In this document: positions 50,884-58,487 of the stretch, piece by piece | How the letters are laid out: each line of letters starts with the position of its first letter | Position numbering within the stretch: position 1 is the stretch's first letter | Assembly: GCA_002729525.1 (NCBI GenBank) | Contig: PBYI01000064.1 | Span: forward strand, 1-64,000 | Direction of reading: 5' to 3' | DNA from: Nocardioides sp. | GTDB lineage: Bacteria > Actinomycetota > Actinomycetes > Propionibacteriales > Nocardioidaceae | Length of the DNA stretch: 64,000 nucleotides | The notes under the pieces: model-generated | Databases searched by the model: none | Told to the model about the DNA's origin: nothing | What the model saw: only the letters and a program-made list of their open reading frames with translations | Program-made: the position numbers and the translations under genes

Positions 50884-51200
50884 AGGCCGTCGGTCACCGG
50901 CCACGCCTGGATGTCGTAGACGCCGGCCAGGCGGTCGCCGTCGTGGGTGACGTCGCGGCCCGACCAGGCGGTACCGGTGCGCAGCACCTCGGCGTACCGG
51001 CGGAATAGGTCGCTCGCGACGAGGTTCGGCACGTTGCGCCGCATGCTCGTCTCGGCCGGGTCGACCCCCCCCAGGGACGTCAGCATCCGGCGCCCGGCCT
51101 GGTTGAGGACCGTGCGCACCAGGTCGACGAGCTCGCCGTTCTCGTAGACAGGCTCGTAGACCGCGCACGGGTCGAGCAGTCCTTCGAGGTCCTTCCTCAC
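50884..51200 (-). pseudogene. remnant of a PAS-domain signalling protein, N-terminal part only
   Basis: VRKDLEGLLDPCAVYEPVYE, NGELVDLVRTVLNQAGRRML and VASDLFRRYAEVLRTGTAWS form a PAS domain ending VYDIQAWPV, as found at the N-terminus of actinobacterial sensor or diguanylate-cyclase proteins. After this point the frame becomes the shadow of the HD-domain remnant, so the output domain is missing. A GTG at 51200 could be the original start. The fragment has kept good codon bias, suggesting the deletion is recent. Confidence 0.7.
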
Positions 51201-51273
51201 CAGGTGTAGATCGGCCCTGGGGGTTCGGTCCTGAGGTGAACGGAATCCGGACCGGGGCGGGTGCGGACGAGTG

Positions 51274-51302
51274 GGTGCAGAGTGCATGCACCGGCGTACT
51301 CT
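51274..51302 (+). promoter_or_regulatory. vapBC operator and promoter
   Basis: GGTGCA (51274-51279) and TGCACC (51287-51292) form an inverted repeat with TGCATGCA inside it. TACTCT (51297-51302) is a -10 box 6 bases before the antitoxin ATG, so the message is probably leaderless and repressed by the toxin-antitoxin complex. Confidence 0.6.
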
Positions 51303-51308
51303 GGCGAC

Positions 51309-51560
51309 ATGTCGAAGGTGGTCCAGATCCGTGACGTCCCTGATGACGTCCACACCGCACTGGTGCAGGCGGCAAAGGCCGAAGGGTTGTCGCTTACCCG
51401 CTACGCGCTGCGTGAGCTCGAGCGTGCGGCCCGTCGCCCCGCGGTCACGCGGCACAACGCCGACGTGATCGATCGGGTGCGGCGCGAGGTCGACGTACAG
51501 GTGCCCCGAATCGACATCGTCGACGCCCTGCAGGAGGGCCGCGACCGGATCGAGGCGTGA
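51309..51560 (+). CDS. vapB: VapB-type ribbon-helix-helix antitoxin
   Basis: 83 residues. The N-terminus KVVQIRDVPDDVHTALVQAA is the beta strand and first helix of a ribbon-helix-helix DNA-binding fold, followed by AEGLSLTRYALRELERAA. The C-terminal tail (RREVDVQVPRIDIVDALQEG) would wrap around and block the toxin. It lies 6 bases upstream of the PIN-domain toxin gene. The complex normally represses its own promoter, where an inverted repeat is present. Confidence 0.88.
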   Translation: MSKVVQIRDVPDDVHTALVQAAKAEGLSLTRYALRELERAARRPAVTRHNADVIDRVRREVDVQVPRIDIVDALQEGRDRIEA

Positions 51561-51566
51561 CCTCGC

Positions 51567-51941
51567 GTGATCGTGATCGACGCGAGCGTGGTCGTCGAGC
51601 TGCTCGTGGGAGGTGCCGAACCCGGACTGCTGGGCGAGGACGAGCTCGCAGCGCCACACCTGCTGGACAGCGAGGTCGCGCACGTGCTCCGCAGGCTCGT
51701 CGCTCGTGACCTCCTGACGGACGAGCAAGGGGCCGTGGCCCTCAACCACTTCACGGAACTCGTCGTCGATCGCTTCCCCGCACGGCCGCTGCTCGCCCGC
51801 GTCTGGGAGCTGAGGCACAGCCTGTCGGCGTACGACGCGACCTACGTCGCTCTCGCCGAGCAGCTCGACGCGGCGCTGCTGACCTCTGACACTCGTCTAG
51901 CGCGTGCGCCCGGGCCTCGTTGCGAGGTGCGGGTCGTCTGA
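51567..51941 (+). CDS. vapC: VapC-type PIN-domain ribonuclease toxin
   Basis: 124 residues from GTG 51567. The four acidic PIN residues are recognisable: Asp in VIDASVVVELL, Glu in LLDSEVAHVLRR, Asp in LSAYDATYVALAEQ, and Asp in LLTSDTRLARA. VapC toxins cut specific tRNAs or rRNA when the antitoxin is degraded. The gene is complete and overlaps nothing, so the module is probably functional. Confidence 0.9.
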   Translation: MIVIDASVVVELLVGGAEPGLLGEDELAAPHLLDSEVAHVLRRLVARDLLTDEQGAVALNHFTELVVDRFPARPLLARVWELRHSLSAYDATYVALAEQLDAALLTSDTRLARAPGPRCEVRVV

Positions 51942-52004
51942 ATGCGGCGTGCTGCCGGTCCGCCGGCCCTGCGCGCCTCCGTGGCGACCTGGGACGATGA
52001 CCGT

Positions 52005-52769
52005 GTGAGCGACACGACTGGGCCCTCCGCCAAAGCGCTCGTCGCCCACCTCGTGCTCGACCGGAGCAGCCCCGTGCCGCTGCACTTCCAGGTCGCCCAG
52101 CACCTCGAGAAGGCCATCACGTCCGGCGAGATCCCACCCGGCACGCTGTTCACCAACGAGATCGAGCTCGGCGAGCAGCTCGGGGTCTCGCGGCCCACGA
52201 TGCGCCGCGCGATGCAGTACCTCGTCGACCGCGGGCTCGTCGTACGCCGCCGGGGCATCGGTACCCGTGTCGTGCAGCCGAAGGTCAAGCGGCAGATGGA
52301 GCTCACCAGCCTGTACGACGACCTCCAGGCTGCCGGCCAGGAGCCGCTCACCCAGGTGCTCGCGCTGGAGGAGGTGGACGCCGACGCCGACCTCGCCGGC
52401 CGCTTCCAGATCCCCGAGGGCGAGCCGCTCGTGCGCACCGTGCGGCTGCGCAGTGCGACGGCCGGCCCGATCGCCAAGCTCACCAACTACCTGCCGGTGA
52501 AGCTGGCCGACTTCAGCGCGGAGACCCTCGAGCGTGACGGCCTCTACGCGCTGCTGCGCGCCCGCGGGGTGCACATGCACATGGCGACCCAGGTCGTCGG
52601 CGCCCGCACCGCCACCGCCAGCGAGTGGCGACCGCTCGGCGAGCCGAAGGGTGCCGCCCTGCTGACCATGCAGCGCACGACGTACGACGACCACGGCCAG
52701 GTCGTGGAGTACGGCACGCACGTGTACGCCGCCACGCGCTACAGCTTCGAGACGAGCCTCTTCATCTGA
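52005..52769 (+). CDS. GntR-family regulator, HutC/UTRA type
   Basis: 254 residues from GTG 52005. The winged helix PLHFQVAQHLEKAITSGEIP, then NEIELGEQLGVSRPTMRRAM and LVDRGLVVRRRGIGTRV, is followed by a UTRA effector domain (about residues 95-250) with MELTSLYDDLQAAGQEPLTQ and EYGTHVYAATRYSFET at the end. UTRA domains bind sugars, amino acids or similar small ligands. No operon partner is evident: it follows the toxin gene and converges with the zinc transporter. It is unrelated to the two FadR-type regulators of the island. Confidence 0.9.
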   Translation: MSDTTGPSAKALVAHLVLDRSSPVPLHFQVAQHLEKAITSGEIPPGTLFTNEIELGEQLGVSRPTMRRAMQYLVDRGLVVRRRGIGTRVVQPKVKRQMELTSLYDDLQAAGQEPLTQVLALEEVDADADLAGRFQIPEGEPLVRTVRLRSATAGPIAKLTNYLPVKLADFSAETLERDGLYALLRARGVHMHMATQVVGARTATASEWRPLGEPKGAALLTMQRTTYDDHGQVVEYGTHVYAATRYSFETSLFI

Positions 52770-52790
52770 TCCCCGGCCGGCCCGGCCGTC

Positions 52791-53654
52791 TCAGGTGCGG
52801 GTGCCGACCGATCCGACCACCCGGCACACCAGGTAGGTCAGGAACGAGATCGTGGTGACGTAGGGGCTGATCGGCAGCGACCCGCCCAGCGCGAGCAGGA
52901 TGCCGCCGACGGCCGCGAGCACCGCGAACGACGCGGCGAGCACGGGCACCACGACCGGCGACGCCGAGACCCGCAGCGCGGCGGCGGCGGGGGTCACCAG
53001 CAGCGCCAGCACCAGGAGCGCGCCGACGATCTGCACGGCCACCGACACCACCAGGCCGAGGGCCACCATGAACAGCAGCGAGACGGTGCGCACCGGCACC
53101 CCGCGCGCGGCAGCGACGTCGGGGTCGAGGCTGTCGAACAGCAGTGGGCGCCAGATCACCAGCACGATCGCCAGGGCGACCGCGCAGATGGCGATGAGCC
53201 ACCCGAGCTGCGGGCCGTCGACGGAGATGATCTGCCCGGTGAGCAGGCCGAACTTGCTCGACGCGCGACCGTCGTACAGGGCCAGGAAGAGGATGCCGAG
53301 GCCCAGCCCGAAGGGCATGAGCACGCCGATGACGGAGTTGCGGTCGCGGGCGCGCGGGCCGAGCAGGCCGATCGCGACGGCCGCGACCACCGAGCCCACG
53401 AGCGACCCGGCGACCACGCTGGTGCCGAGCAGGAGGGCCGCCGCCGCGCCGGCGAAGGAGAGCTCGCTGATGCCGTGCACGGCGAAGGCCATGTCGCGCT
53501 GCATCACGAAGACGCCGACGATGCCGCCCACGACGCCGAGCACTGCGGCGGCGAGCAGGGAGTACTGCACGAGCTGGAGCAGCCGGCCGTAGTCCTCGAA
53601 GTTGAAGACGCGCGCCCAGCCCTCGGGGCCGACGAGCGGGAGGAGGTGCGTCAT
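52791..53654 (-). CDS. znuB: zinc (metal) ABC importer permease, ZnuB-like
   Basis: 287 residues with about eight hydrophobic segments. Family features include VFVMQRDMAFAVHGISELSF, with the His conserved in this metal permease group, SVIGVLMPFGLGLGILFLAL, and SLLFMVALGLVVSVAVQIVG followed by LLVTPAAAA. Its ATG overlaps the ATPase stop (ATGA). With the ATPase and the His-rich binding protein it forms a complete ABC importer for zinc (or manganese). The palindromic box upstream of the operon supports metal control. Confidence 0.92.
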   Translation of the reverse strand: MTHLLPLVGPEGWARVFNFEDYGRLLQLVQYSLLAAAVLGVVGGIVGVFVMQRDMAFAVHGISELSFAGAAAALLLGTSVVAGSLVGSVVAAVAIGLLGPRARDRNSVIGVLMPFGLGLGILFLALYDGRASSKFGLLTGQIISVDGPQLGWLIAICAVALAIVLVIWRPLLFDSLDPDVAAARGVPVRTVSLLFMVALGLVVSVAVQIVGALLVLALLVTPAAAALRVSASPVVVPVLAASFAVLAAVGGILLALGGSLPISPYVTTISFLTYLVCRVVGSVGTRT

Positions 53655-54493
53655 CCGGCCCACCTCTGGTGGACCTGGTCGCCGTGGTCGGCCTCGCAGT
53701 GCGCGTCGTCGGGGGTGCCGAGCACCACGACCCGGCCGCGGATGCGGGCGACCTCGACGGGCGTGCCGTAGAGCTCGCTGAGCACGTCGGAGCGCAGCAC
53801 CTCGTCGGGCGTGCCCAGCCGGTGGCGCCCGTTGGCGAAGTAGAGGATGCGGTCGGTCGCGGCGAGGATCGGGTTGACGTCGTGCGTCACGAAGACCACC
53901 GGTGTGCCGTGGCTGCGGCGGCGGGCGTCGATGAGTGCGCTTACCGCCCGCTGCTGCTGGAGGTCCAGGCTCAGCAGCGGCTCGTCGCACAGCAGCACCG
54001 ACGGGTCCCCGACCAGTGCCTGCGCGACGCGGAGCCGCTGCTGCTCGCCGCCGGACAGGCGCCCGACCGGCCGGTCGGCGTACCCGGTCGCGCCGGCCGC
54101 CTCGATCATCTCGGTGACCCGGCGGCGGGCCTCGCGGCGGCCGAGCATCGGCAGTCCCGGACGGTGGCCGTCGAGGCCGAGGGCGACGAGGTCGCGCCCG
54201 CGCATCGGGGTGCCGGGCGGGATGAGTCGCTGCTGCGGGACGTAGCCGACGTGCCGGTCGCCGTGGGTGACGGTGCGGCCGTCGATGGTGATGCTGCCCG
54301 CGGTCAGTCGCTGGAGCCCGAGCACGGCCTTGAGCAGCGACGACTTCCCCGAGCCGTTGGACCCGAGCACGGTGAGGAACTCGCCGCGCCGCAGGTCGAG
54401 GTCGAGGTCGGACCACAGGGTCCGCTCGCCGAAGCTCAGCCGTCCGGACCGGACGGAGAGCACCGTGTCGTTCGTGTCGCCCGCGTCGCTCAT
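53651..54493 (-). CDS. znuC: zinc (metal) ABC importer ATPase, ZnuC-like
   Basis: 280 residues. Walker A LTVLGSNGSGKSSLLKAV, signature VGRLSGGEQQRLRVAQAL, Walker B VLLCDEPLLSLD, and the switch His in VVFVTHDVNPIL are all intact. The protein overlaps the binding-protein stop and the permease start by 4 bases. The last 40 residues carry several His residues (DAHCEADHGDQVHQ), which may bind zinc. Confidence 0.93.
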   Translation of the reverse strand: MSDAGDTNDTVLSVRSGRLSFGERTLWSDLDLDLRRGEFLTVLGSNGSGKSSLLKAVLGLQRLTAGSITIDGRTVTHGDRHVGYVPQQRLIPPGTPMRGRDLVALGLDGHRPGLPMLGRREARRRVTEMIEAAGATGYADRPVGRLSGGEQQRLRVAQALVGDPSVLLCDEPLLSLDLQQQRAVSALIDARRRSHGTPVVFVTHDVNPILAATDRILYFANGRHRLGTPDEVLRSDVLSELYGTPVEVARIRGRVVVLGTPDDAHCEADHGDQVHQRWAG

Positions 54494-55458
54494 CCCAGGG
54501 CGGCGGCGATCGCGTCGAGGTTGGACTGCTGCCAGGTCACGTAGGTCTCCCCGTCGGGCAGGGTCTCGGTGAAGTCGACCACCGGGACGCCGGCCTCCTC
54601 CGCCGCGGTGCGGACCTCCTCGGTGGTGGAGTCCGCGGTCTGCTCGTTGTACGCGAGCAGCGCGAGGTTACCGCCACCCACCAGGTCGAGCGTCTCCTGG
54701 AGCACCCGGGGGGCGACGTCGGTGCCCTCCTCGACGGCCTCGCTGAACTCCTCGGGGGTCTCGTTGACCAGCCCGACCTCCTCCAGGAGGTACAGCGGCA
54801 CCGGCTCGGTGATCGCGACCTGGTCGCCCTCGGCGCCGGAGCGGAGGTCGTCCGCCGTCGACTCCAGGGCCTCCAGCTCGCCGGCGAAGGCCTGGTAGTT
54901 CGCCTCGTAGGTGTCGGCGCCGGCCGGGTCGATCTCGGCGAGGTCGTCGGCGATCGCGCGGGCGACGGCGTCGACGGCGTGGACGTCGTACCAGACGTGC
55001 TCGTTGAAGCCCTCGACGTGGTCGTGGCCCTCGTGGCCCGCCTCGTCGGCGTGGTCCTCGTCGGCGTGGTCGTCCTCCTCGTGGTCGTCCTCCGCGTGGT
55101 CCTCGTCGAGCAGGCCCGACACGTCGACCGCGGTGATCAGGGCCGACGGCTCGGCCCCGTCGAGGAGGGTGTCCATGTAGGAGTCGTAGCCGCCGCCGTT
55201 CTCGATCACCAGGTCGGCGTCGTCGACCGCGAGCCGGTCGCGCGCGGTCGCCTCGTACTCGTGCGGGTCCTGCGCGGCGCTGGTGATGATGCTGGTGACC
55301 TCGACGCGGTCACCGGCGATCGCCTGGGCGACGTCGCCGTAGACGTTGGTGGTGGCGACGATCTGGATCGCGTCGGAGTCGGACCCGGTGCTGCTGCCGC
55401 AGCCGGTCACGGCGAGGGCGAGCGCGGGCAGCGCGAGGAGGAGGCGGGGTGAGGTCAT
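54490..55458 (-). CDS. znuA: zinc-binding lipoprotein of ABC importer, ZnuA-like
   Basis: 322 residues. Lipoprotein signal ending LAVTGC. The mature protein shows the cluster A-I metal-binding fold: VATTNVYGDVAQAIAGDRVE, the first metal His in SAAQDPHEYEATARD, and the second in FNEHVWYDVHAVDAVA. Between them is a His/Asp/Glu-rich loop (about residues 120-150, with HAEDDHEEDDHADEDH) typical of zinc-specific members. It therefore captures zinc outside the cell. Operon order is znuA-znuC-znuB, preceded by a likely Zur box. Confidence 0.95.
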   Translation of the reverse strand: MTSPRLLLALPALALAVTGCGSSTGSDSDAIQIVATTNVYGDVAQAIAGDRVEVTSIITSAAQDPHEYEATARDRLAVDDADLVIENGGGYDSYMDTLLDGAEPSALITAVDVSGLLDEDHAEDDHEEDDHADEDHADEAGHEGHDHVEGFNEHVWYDVHAVDAVARAIADDLAEIDPAGADTYEANYQAFAGELEALESTADDLRSGAEGDQVAITEPVPLYLLEEVGLVNETPEEFSEAVEEGTDVAPRVLQETLDLVGGGNLALLAYNEQTADSTTEEVRTAAEEAGVPVVDFTETLPDGETYVTWQQSNLDAIAAALG

Positions 55459-55468
55459 GCCTCCACGT

Positions 55469-55489
55469 TAACAAGAACGGTTCTCGTTA
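55469..55489. promoter_or_regulatory. Zur-like 21-bp palindrome upstream of znuACB
   Basis: TAACAAGAAC on the left pairs with GTTCTCGTTA on the right around one base, with a single mismatch per arm. The position 11 bases before the znuA ATG and the near-perfect symmetry fit a Fur-family zinc repressor site. Confidence 0.7.
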
Positions 55490-55540
55490 CCGAAATCAGG
55501 TGGAGGTGTCCCCGACCACGGCGGCCGACTCGTCCGCGGT

Positions 55541-56802
55541 CTACGAGAAGATGCCCTTCGCCATCGTGCTGCGCTCGGCCGCGGCGCGCGCCCCGTACAC
55601 CTCACGACGTACGGCGTGAGGGTGCGCGCCGGCGGGGTCGGCCTGCACTGCGAGCTGTGCGAGGTGGCCCGCGAGTCGCAGGTCGCCGGCCGCCAGCAGC
55701 GCCCTGGCCCGGTCGGCGAGCACGCCCGCGCCGCCGGCCAGTCCGGCCAGCTCGACCGCGAGGTCGGCCGCCGGGGCGGGCTTGAGGGTGGCCGGGTCGC
55801 CGTCGTACCAGCCGCCGTAGCGGCGCCGCACGGTGTGCACGATGAACTCGGGCTCGTCGTACAGGGGCTGGAGGTAGGGCTTCGCGGCGAGCTCCTCGGG
55901 CACCCGGACGCCGTGCACGGCCTCCAGCAGTGCGGTGCCGCGGTTGAGGTGGTCGAGCGTCTGCTCGACGATCGACTCCAGGTACGCCGCGGTGCTGCCG
56001 AGCGCCTCGGCGATGCGTTCGCGTCCCACGACGGGGAGGCCGTGGCTGCCGAGCATCACCTCCGCGCCGAGGTCGGCCATCCAGCGCAGCGCGGCCGCCC
56101 ACTCGACGGGGTAGCGCTGCACCTTCTGCGGGTTGCCGGCGTTGGGCGCCACGCCGAGGAACAGGTCGCCGGGGAGGAGCACCTTCTGCTCCGGCAGCCA
56201 GCCGACGGCGTGGTCGTCGGTCTCGCCGCGGTGGTGCGTGAGCTCCAGCCGCAGGCCGCCGACCTCGAGCACGTGGGTGTCGGCGAAGACGACGTCCGGT
56301 GCGCGGTAGTCGGCCGGCCACTTCAGGTCGGGGATCCGGAACTGTCGGCGGTTGATGACGGAGTTGTAGCCGCGGGTCGTGCGGTAGCGGTCGAAGCGTG
56401 CTGCGACGTTCTCGTGCGCGACGACGACGGGCCGGGGCCGTCCGGCGGCGTCGGCCTCGGCGTCGAAGCGGCCCAGCCCGAAGCAGTGGTCGACGTGCCC
56501 GTGCGAGTACACCGCGTGGGTCACCGCGGCGTCGATCCACGCCCGGACCCCGTCGTACAGCTGCTCGGCGAAGAGGATCGAGCCGGTGTCGAACAGGAGC
56601 AGGCCGTCGTCGTGCGGACCGCGAAGGCGTGGCTGAAGCCGGGCACCATGAGCAGGCCGTCGACGACCTCCTCGGGCGGGAAGGCGATGTTGCCCACCAC
56701 CGACTCCATGGGCGCGCGCCCCGTCCAGGCGTCGTCGGAGGCGGTGAGCAGGGTGCCGGGCGCTGGTCGTGCCGGGTCGGTGCGGGTGCGGGCGGCGGTC
56801 AT
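55541..56802 (-). pseudogene. alkyl sulfatase (BDS1/SdsA1-like MBL hydrolase), frameshifted
   Basis: Two frames together make about 420 residues. Frame A (from ATG 56802) reads MESVVGNIAFPPEEV and VPGFSHAFAVRT, then near 56605-56615 the match moves to frame B, which continues DGLLLFDTGSILFAEQLYDG. Frame B holds the zinc motif VYSHGHVDHCFG and the family segment LFLGVAPNAGNPQKVQRYP, and the dimerisation-domain signature YGGWYDGDPATL. The Asp-Asp-Gly codons at the junction show a one-base loss in an ACG repeat. The SCP2 domain of SdsA1 is absent. It could be a real pseudogene or a sequencing error. The start overlaps the upstream DUF3159 gene. Confidence 0.75.
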
Positions 56803-57500
56803 CGGGCCTCCTCCTTGGCGACGCGGCGCACGACGACGAGCGTGGCGATGCCCATCGCGAGCACGGTCGGCTTGTTGAACAGGGTGCCGACGGCGGTGAG
56901 TCCGGCGACGGAGTCGATCGCGTAGAGCCACAGCAGGGGCGGGAGGTGGATCGCCCACAGCGCCGTCCATCCGAGGGTGAGGCGGCGGTGGGCGCGCCGG
57001 GCGGCGGGGGAGTCGTTGCTGCCGCCGACGCCGAGCTTGCGGCACACGGTCGCGGTGATCGGGCGGGCCAGGAGCAGCGACAGTCCGCACAGCGCGAACC
57101 CGGCGACGTTGATGGCGATCTCGGGCAGGAAGAACGCCCGACCCTCGCCCACCACCAGGGCACTCACGCTGTGCAGGGCCACGATCGTCGCCGAGATCGC
57201 CACGACCACCCGGGGCTCGCCGCGGTGCCGCCGGAACGCCGCGACCACCAGGGCCACCGCGAGCGCGGCCACGGCCGCCACGCGGGTGCCGACCGTGTCG
57301 TTGACGACCAGGAAGGTCAGCGGGGCGGCGACCGCGTCCACCGCGTGCCGCAGCGCGTCACCCGGGGTGGGCAGCGGCAGGCGGCTGCGCCGTGGGCGCC
57401 CGGCGCCGGAGGCCGTGTCGGGTTCGGAGGTCGCGTCGACGGTCGTCGCTTCCTCCCGAGGCGGTGCGGCGGCTGCGGTCGTGAGGCCGTCGTCGGTCAT
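56799..57500 (-). CDS. membrane protein, DUF3159-like
   Basis: 233 residues. After an acidic, Ala-rich N-terminus come about five hydrophobic segments (AAPLTFLVVNDTVGTRVAAV, VVVAISATIVALHSVSALVV, AFFLPEIAINVAGFALCGLS, LTLGWTALWAIHLPPLLWLY, and the last near GTLFNKPTVLAMGIATLVVV). The segment GEGRAFFLPEIAINVAGF and the order of segments recall the actinobacterial DUF3159 family. Function is unknown. The gene overlaps the frameshifted alkylsulfatase downstream and diverges from the second catabolic operon. Confidence 0.72.
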   Translation of the reverse strand: MTDDGLTTAAAAPPREEATTVDATSEPDTASGAGRPRRSRLPLPTPGDALRHAVDAVAAPLTFLVVNDTVGTRVAAVAALAVALVVAAFRRHRGEPRVVVAISATIVALHSVSALVVGEGRAFFLPEIAINVAGFALCGLSLLLARPITATVCRKLGVGGSNDSPAARRAHRRLTLGWTALWAIHLPPLLWLYAIDSVAGLTAVGTLFNKPTVLAMGIATLVVVRRVAKEEAR

Positions 57501-57526
57501 GGGGCGCTCCCTTGTGTTAGATCAAA

Positions 57527-57552
57527 TCATCATGAATGATGAACTCATCATT
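57527..57552. promoter_or_regulatory. alternating TCATCAT/ATGATGA operator upstream of second catabolic operon
   Basis: TCATCAT (57527-57533), ATGATGA (57536-57542) and TCATCAT (57545-57551) form two overlapping inverted repeats: the right-hand one extends to AATGATGA, two bases, TCATCATT (57535-57552). It lies in the 87-base gap between the divergent DUF3159 gene and the MBL hydrolase gene, and it is AT-rich in a GC-rich region. Confidence 0.65.
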
Positions 57553-57587
57553 GTGATCGGCACCACGAAAATCAAGAGGAGCTCCAC

Positions 57588-58487
57588 GTGGCCACCACCG
57601 TCACTCTCACCGGCACCGGTGTGCCGTTTCCGAGCCCCGGCCGCGCCGGAGCCGGGGTCCTGGTGTCGTACGACGACGTGCGCGTGCAGGTCGACGCCGG
57701 CCGCGGCACCACGCTGCGCCTGACCGACCTCGGTGTCGGGGTGCACGAGCTCGACGCCCTGCTCATCACCCACCTGCACTCCGACCACGTCACCGACGTG
57801 GCCGACCTGGTGCTGACCCGCTGGGTCGGCGACCACCTGCACGGCACCGGCGCCCTGCCGGTCGTCGCGCCGGCTGGCCGTGCGGAGCGCTTCGTGGCCG
57901 GGCTGCTGACGGCGTACGACTACGACATCGAGGTGCGGCGCGGGCACGTCGACCACGGCGCGCCGCGGGTCGAGGGCCACTGGTTCGACACCCCGGCCGA
58001 GCCGACCGAGGTGTGGCGCTCGGCGTGCGGTCGGGTGGCCGTCGAGGCCGTGCGGGTGCGGCACGAGCCCGTCGAGGACGCCGTCGCCTACCGGGTCACC
58101 ACGCCCGACGCGGTCGTGGTCGTCTCCGGTGACACCCGGGTGTGCGACGAGGTCGCGTCGCTGGCGGCGGGTGCCGACGTGCTGGTGCACGAGGCGTGCC
58201 GCGCCAGCGCGCTGGCCGAGGCCGTGGCCGGCACCGTCTTCGAGACGATCTTCAGCTACCACGCCGACACCGTCGCGCTCGGCGAGCAGGCCAAGGGCCT
58301 CGACCTGGGCCACCTCGTGCTCACCCACCTCATCCCGGCGCCCGCCGGCGAGGCCGAGGAGCAGGCGTACGTCGACGACGTGCGCGCCGGCGGGTACGAC
58401 GGCCCGCTCACCGTCGGCCGCGACCTCACCACCGTGACGATCCCCGCCGCCGGGCAGCCCGGCGCGGAGGAAGGGGCCACCGCATGA
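57588..58487 (+). CDS. metallo-beta-lactamase-fold hydrolase, RNase Z-like subgroup
   Basis: 299 residues from GTG 57588, which has AGAGGAG six bases upstream. The fold shows VTLTGTGVPFPSPGRAGAGV, the metal motif LLITHLHSDHVTDVADL (HxHxDH), a further Asp in VVVVSGDTRVCDEVA, and the last His in LVLTHLIPAP. Similar RNase Z-like proteins outside tRNA maturation hydrolyse small substrates such as lactones or sulfate esters. It is the first gene of a tightly coupled operon with an extradiol dioxygenase and other aromatic-degradation enzymes, so it may act on a ring-cleavage or ester intermediate. Confidence 0.85.
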   Translation: MATTVTLTGTGVPFPSPGRAGAGVLVSYDDVRVQVDAGRGTTLRLTDLGVGVHELDALLITHLHSDHVTDVADLVLTRWVGDHLHGTGALPVVAPAGRAERFVAGLLTAYDYDIEVRRGHVDHGAPRVEGHWFDTPAEPTEVWRSACGRVAVEAVRVRHEPVEDAVAYRVTTPDAVVVVSGDTRVCDEVASLAAGADVLVHEACRASALAEAVAGTVFETIFSYHADTVALGEQAKGLDLGHLVLTHLIPAPAGEAEEQAYVDDVRAGGYDGPLTVGRDLTTVTIPAAGQPGAEEGATA

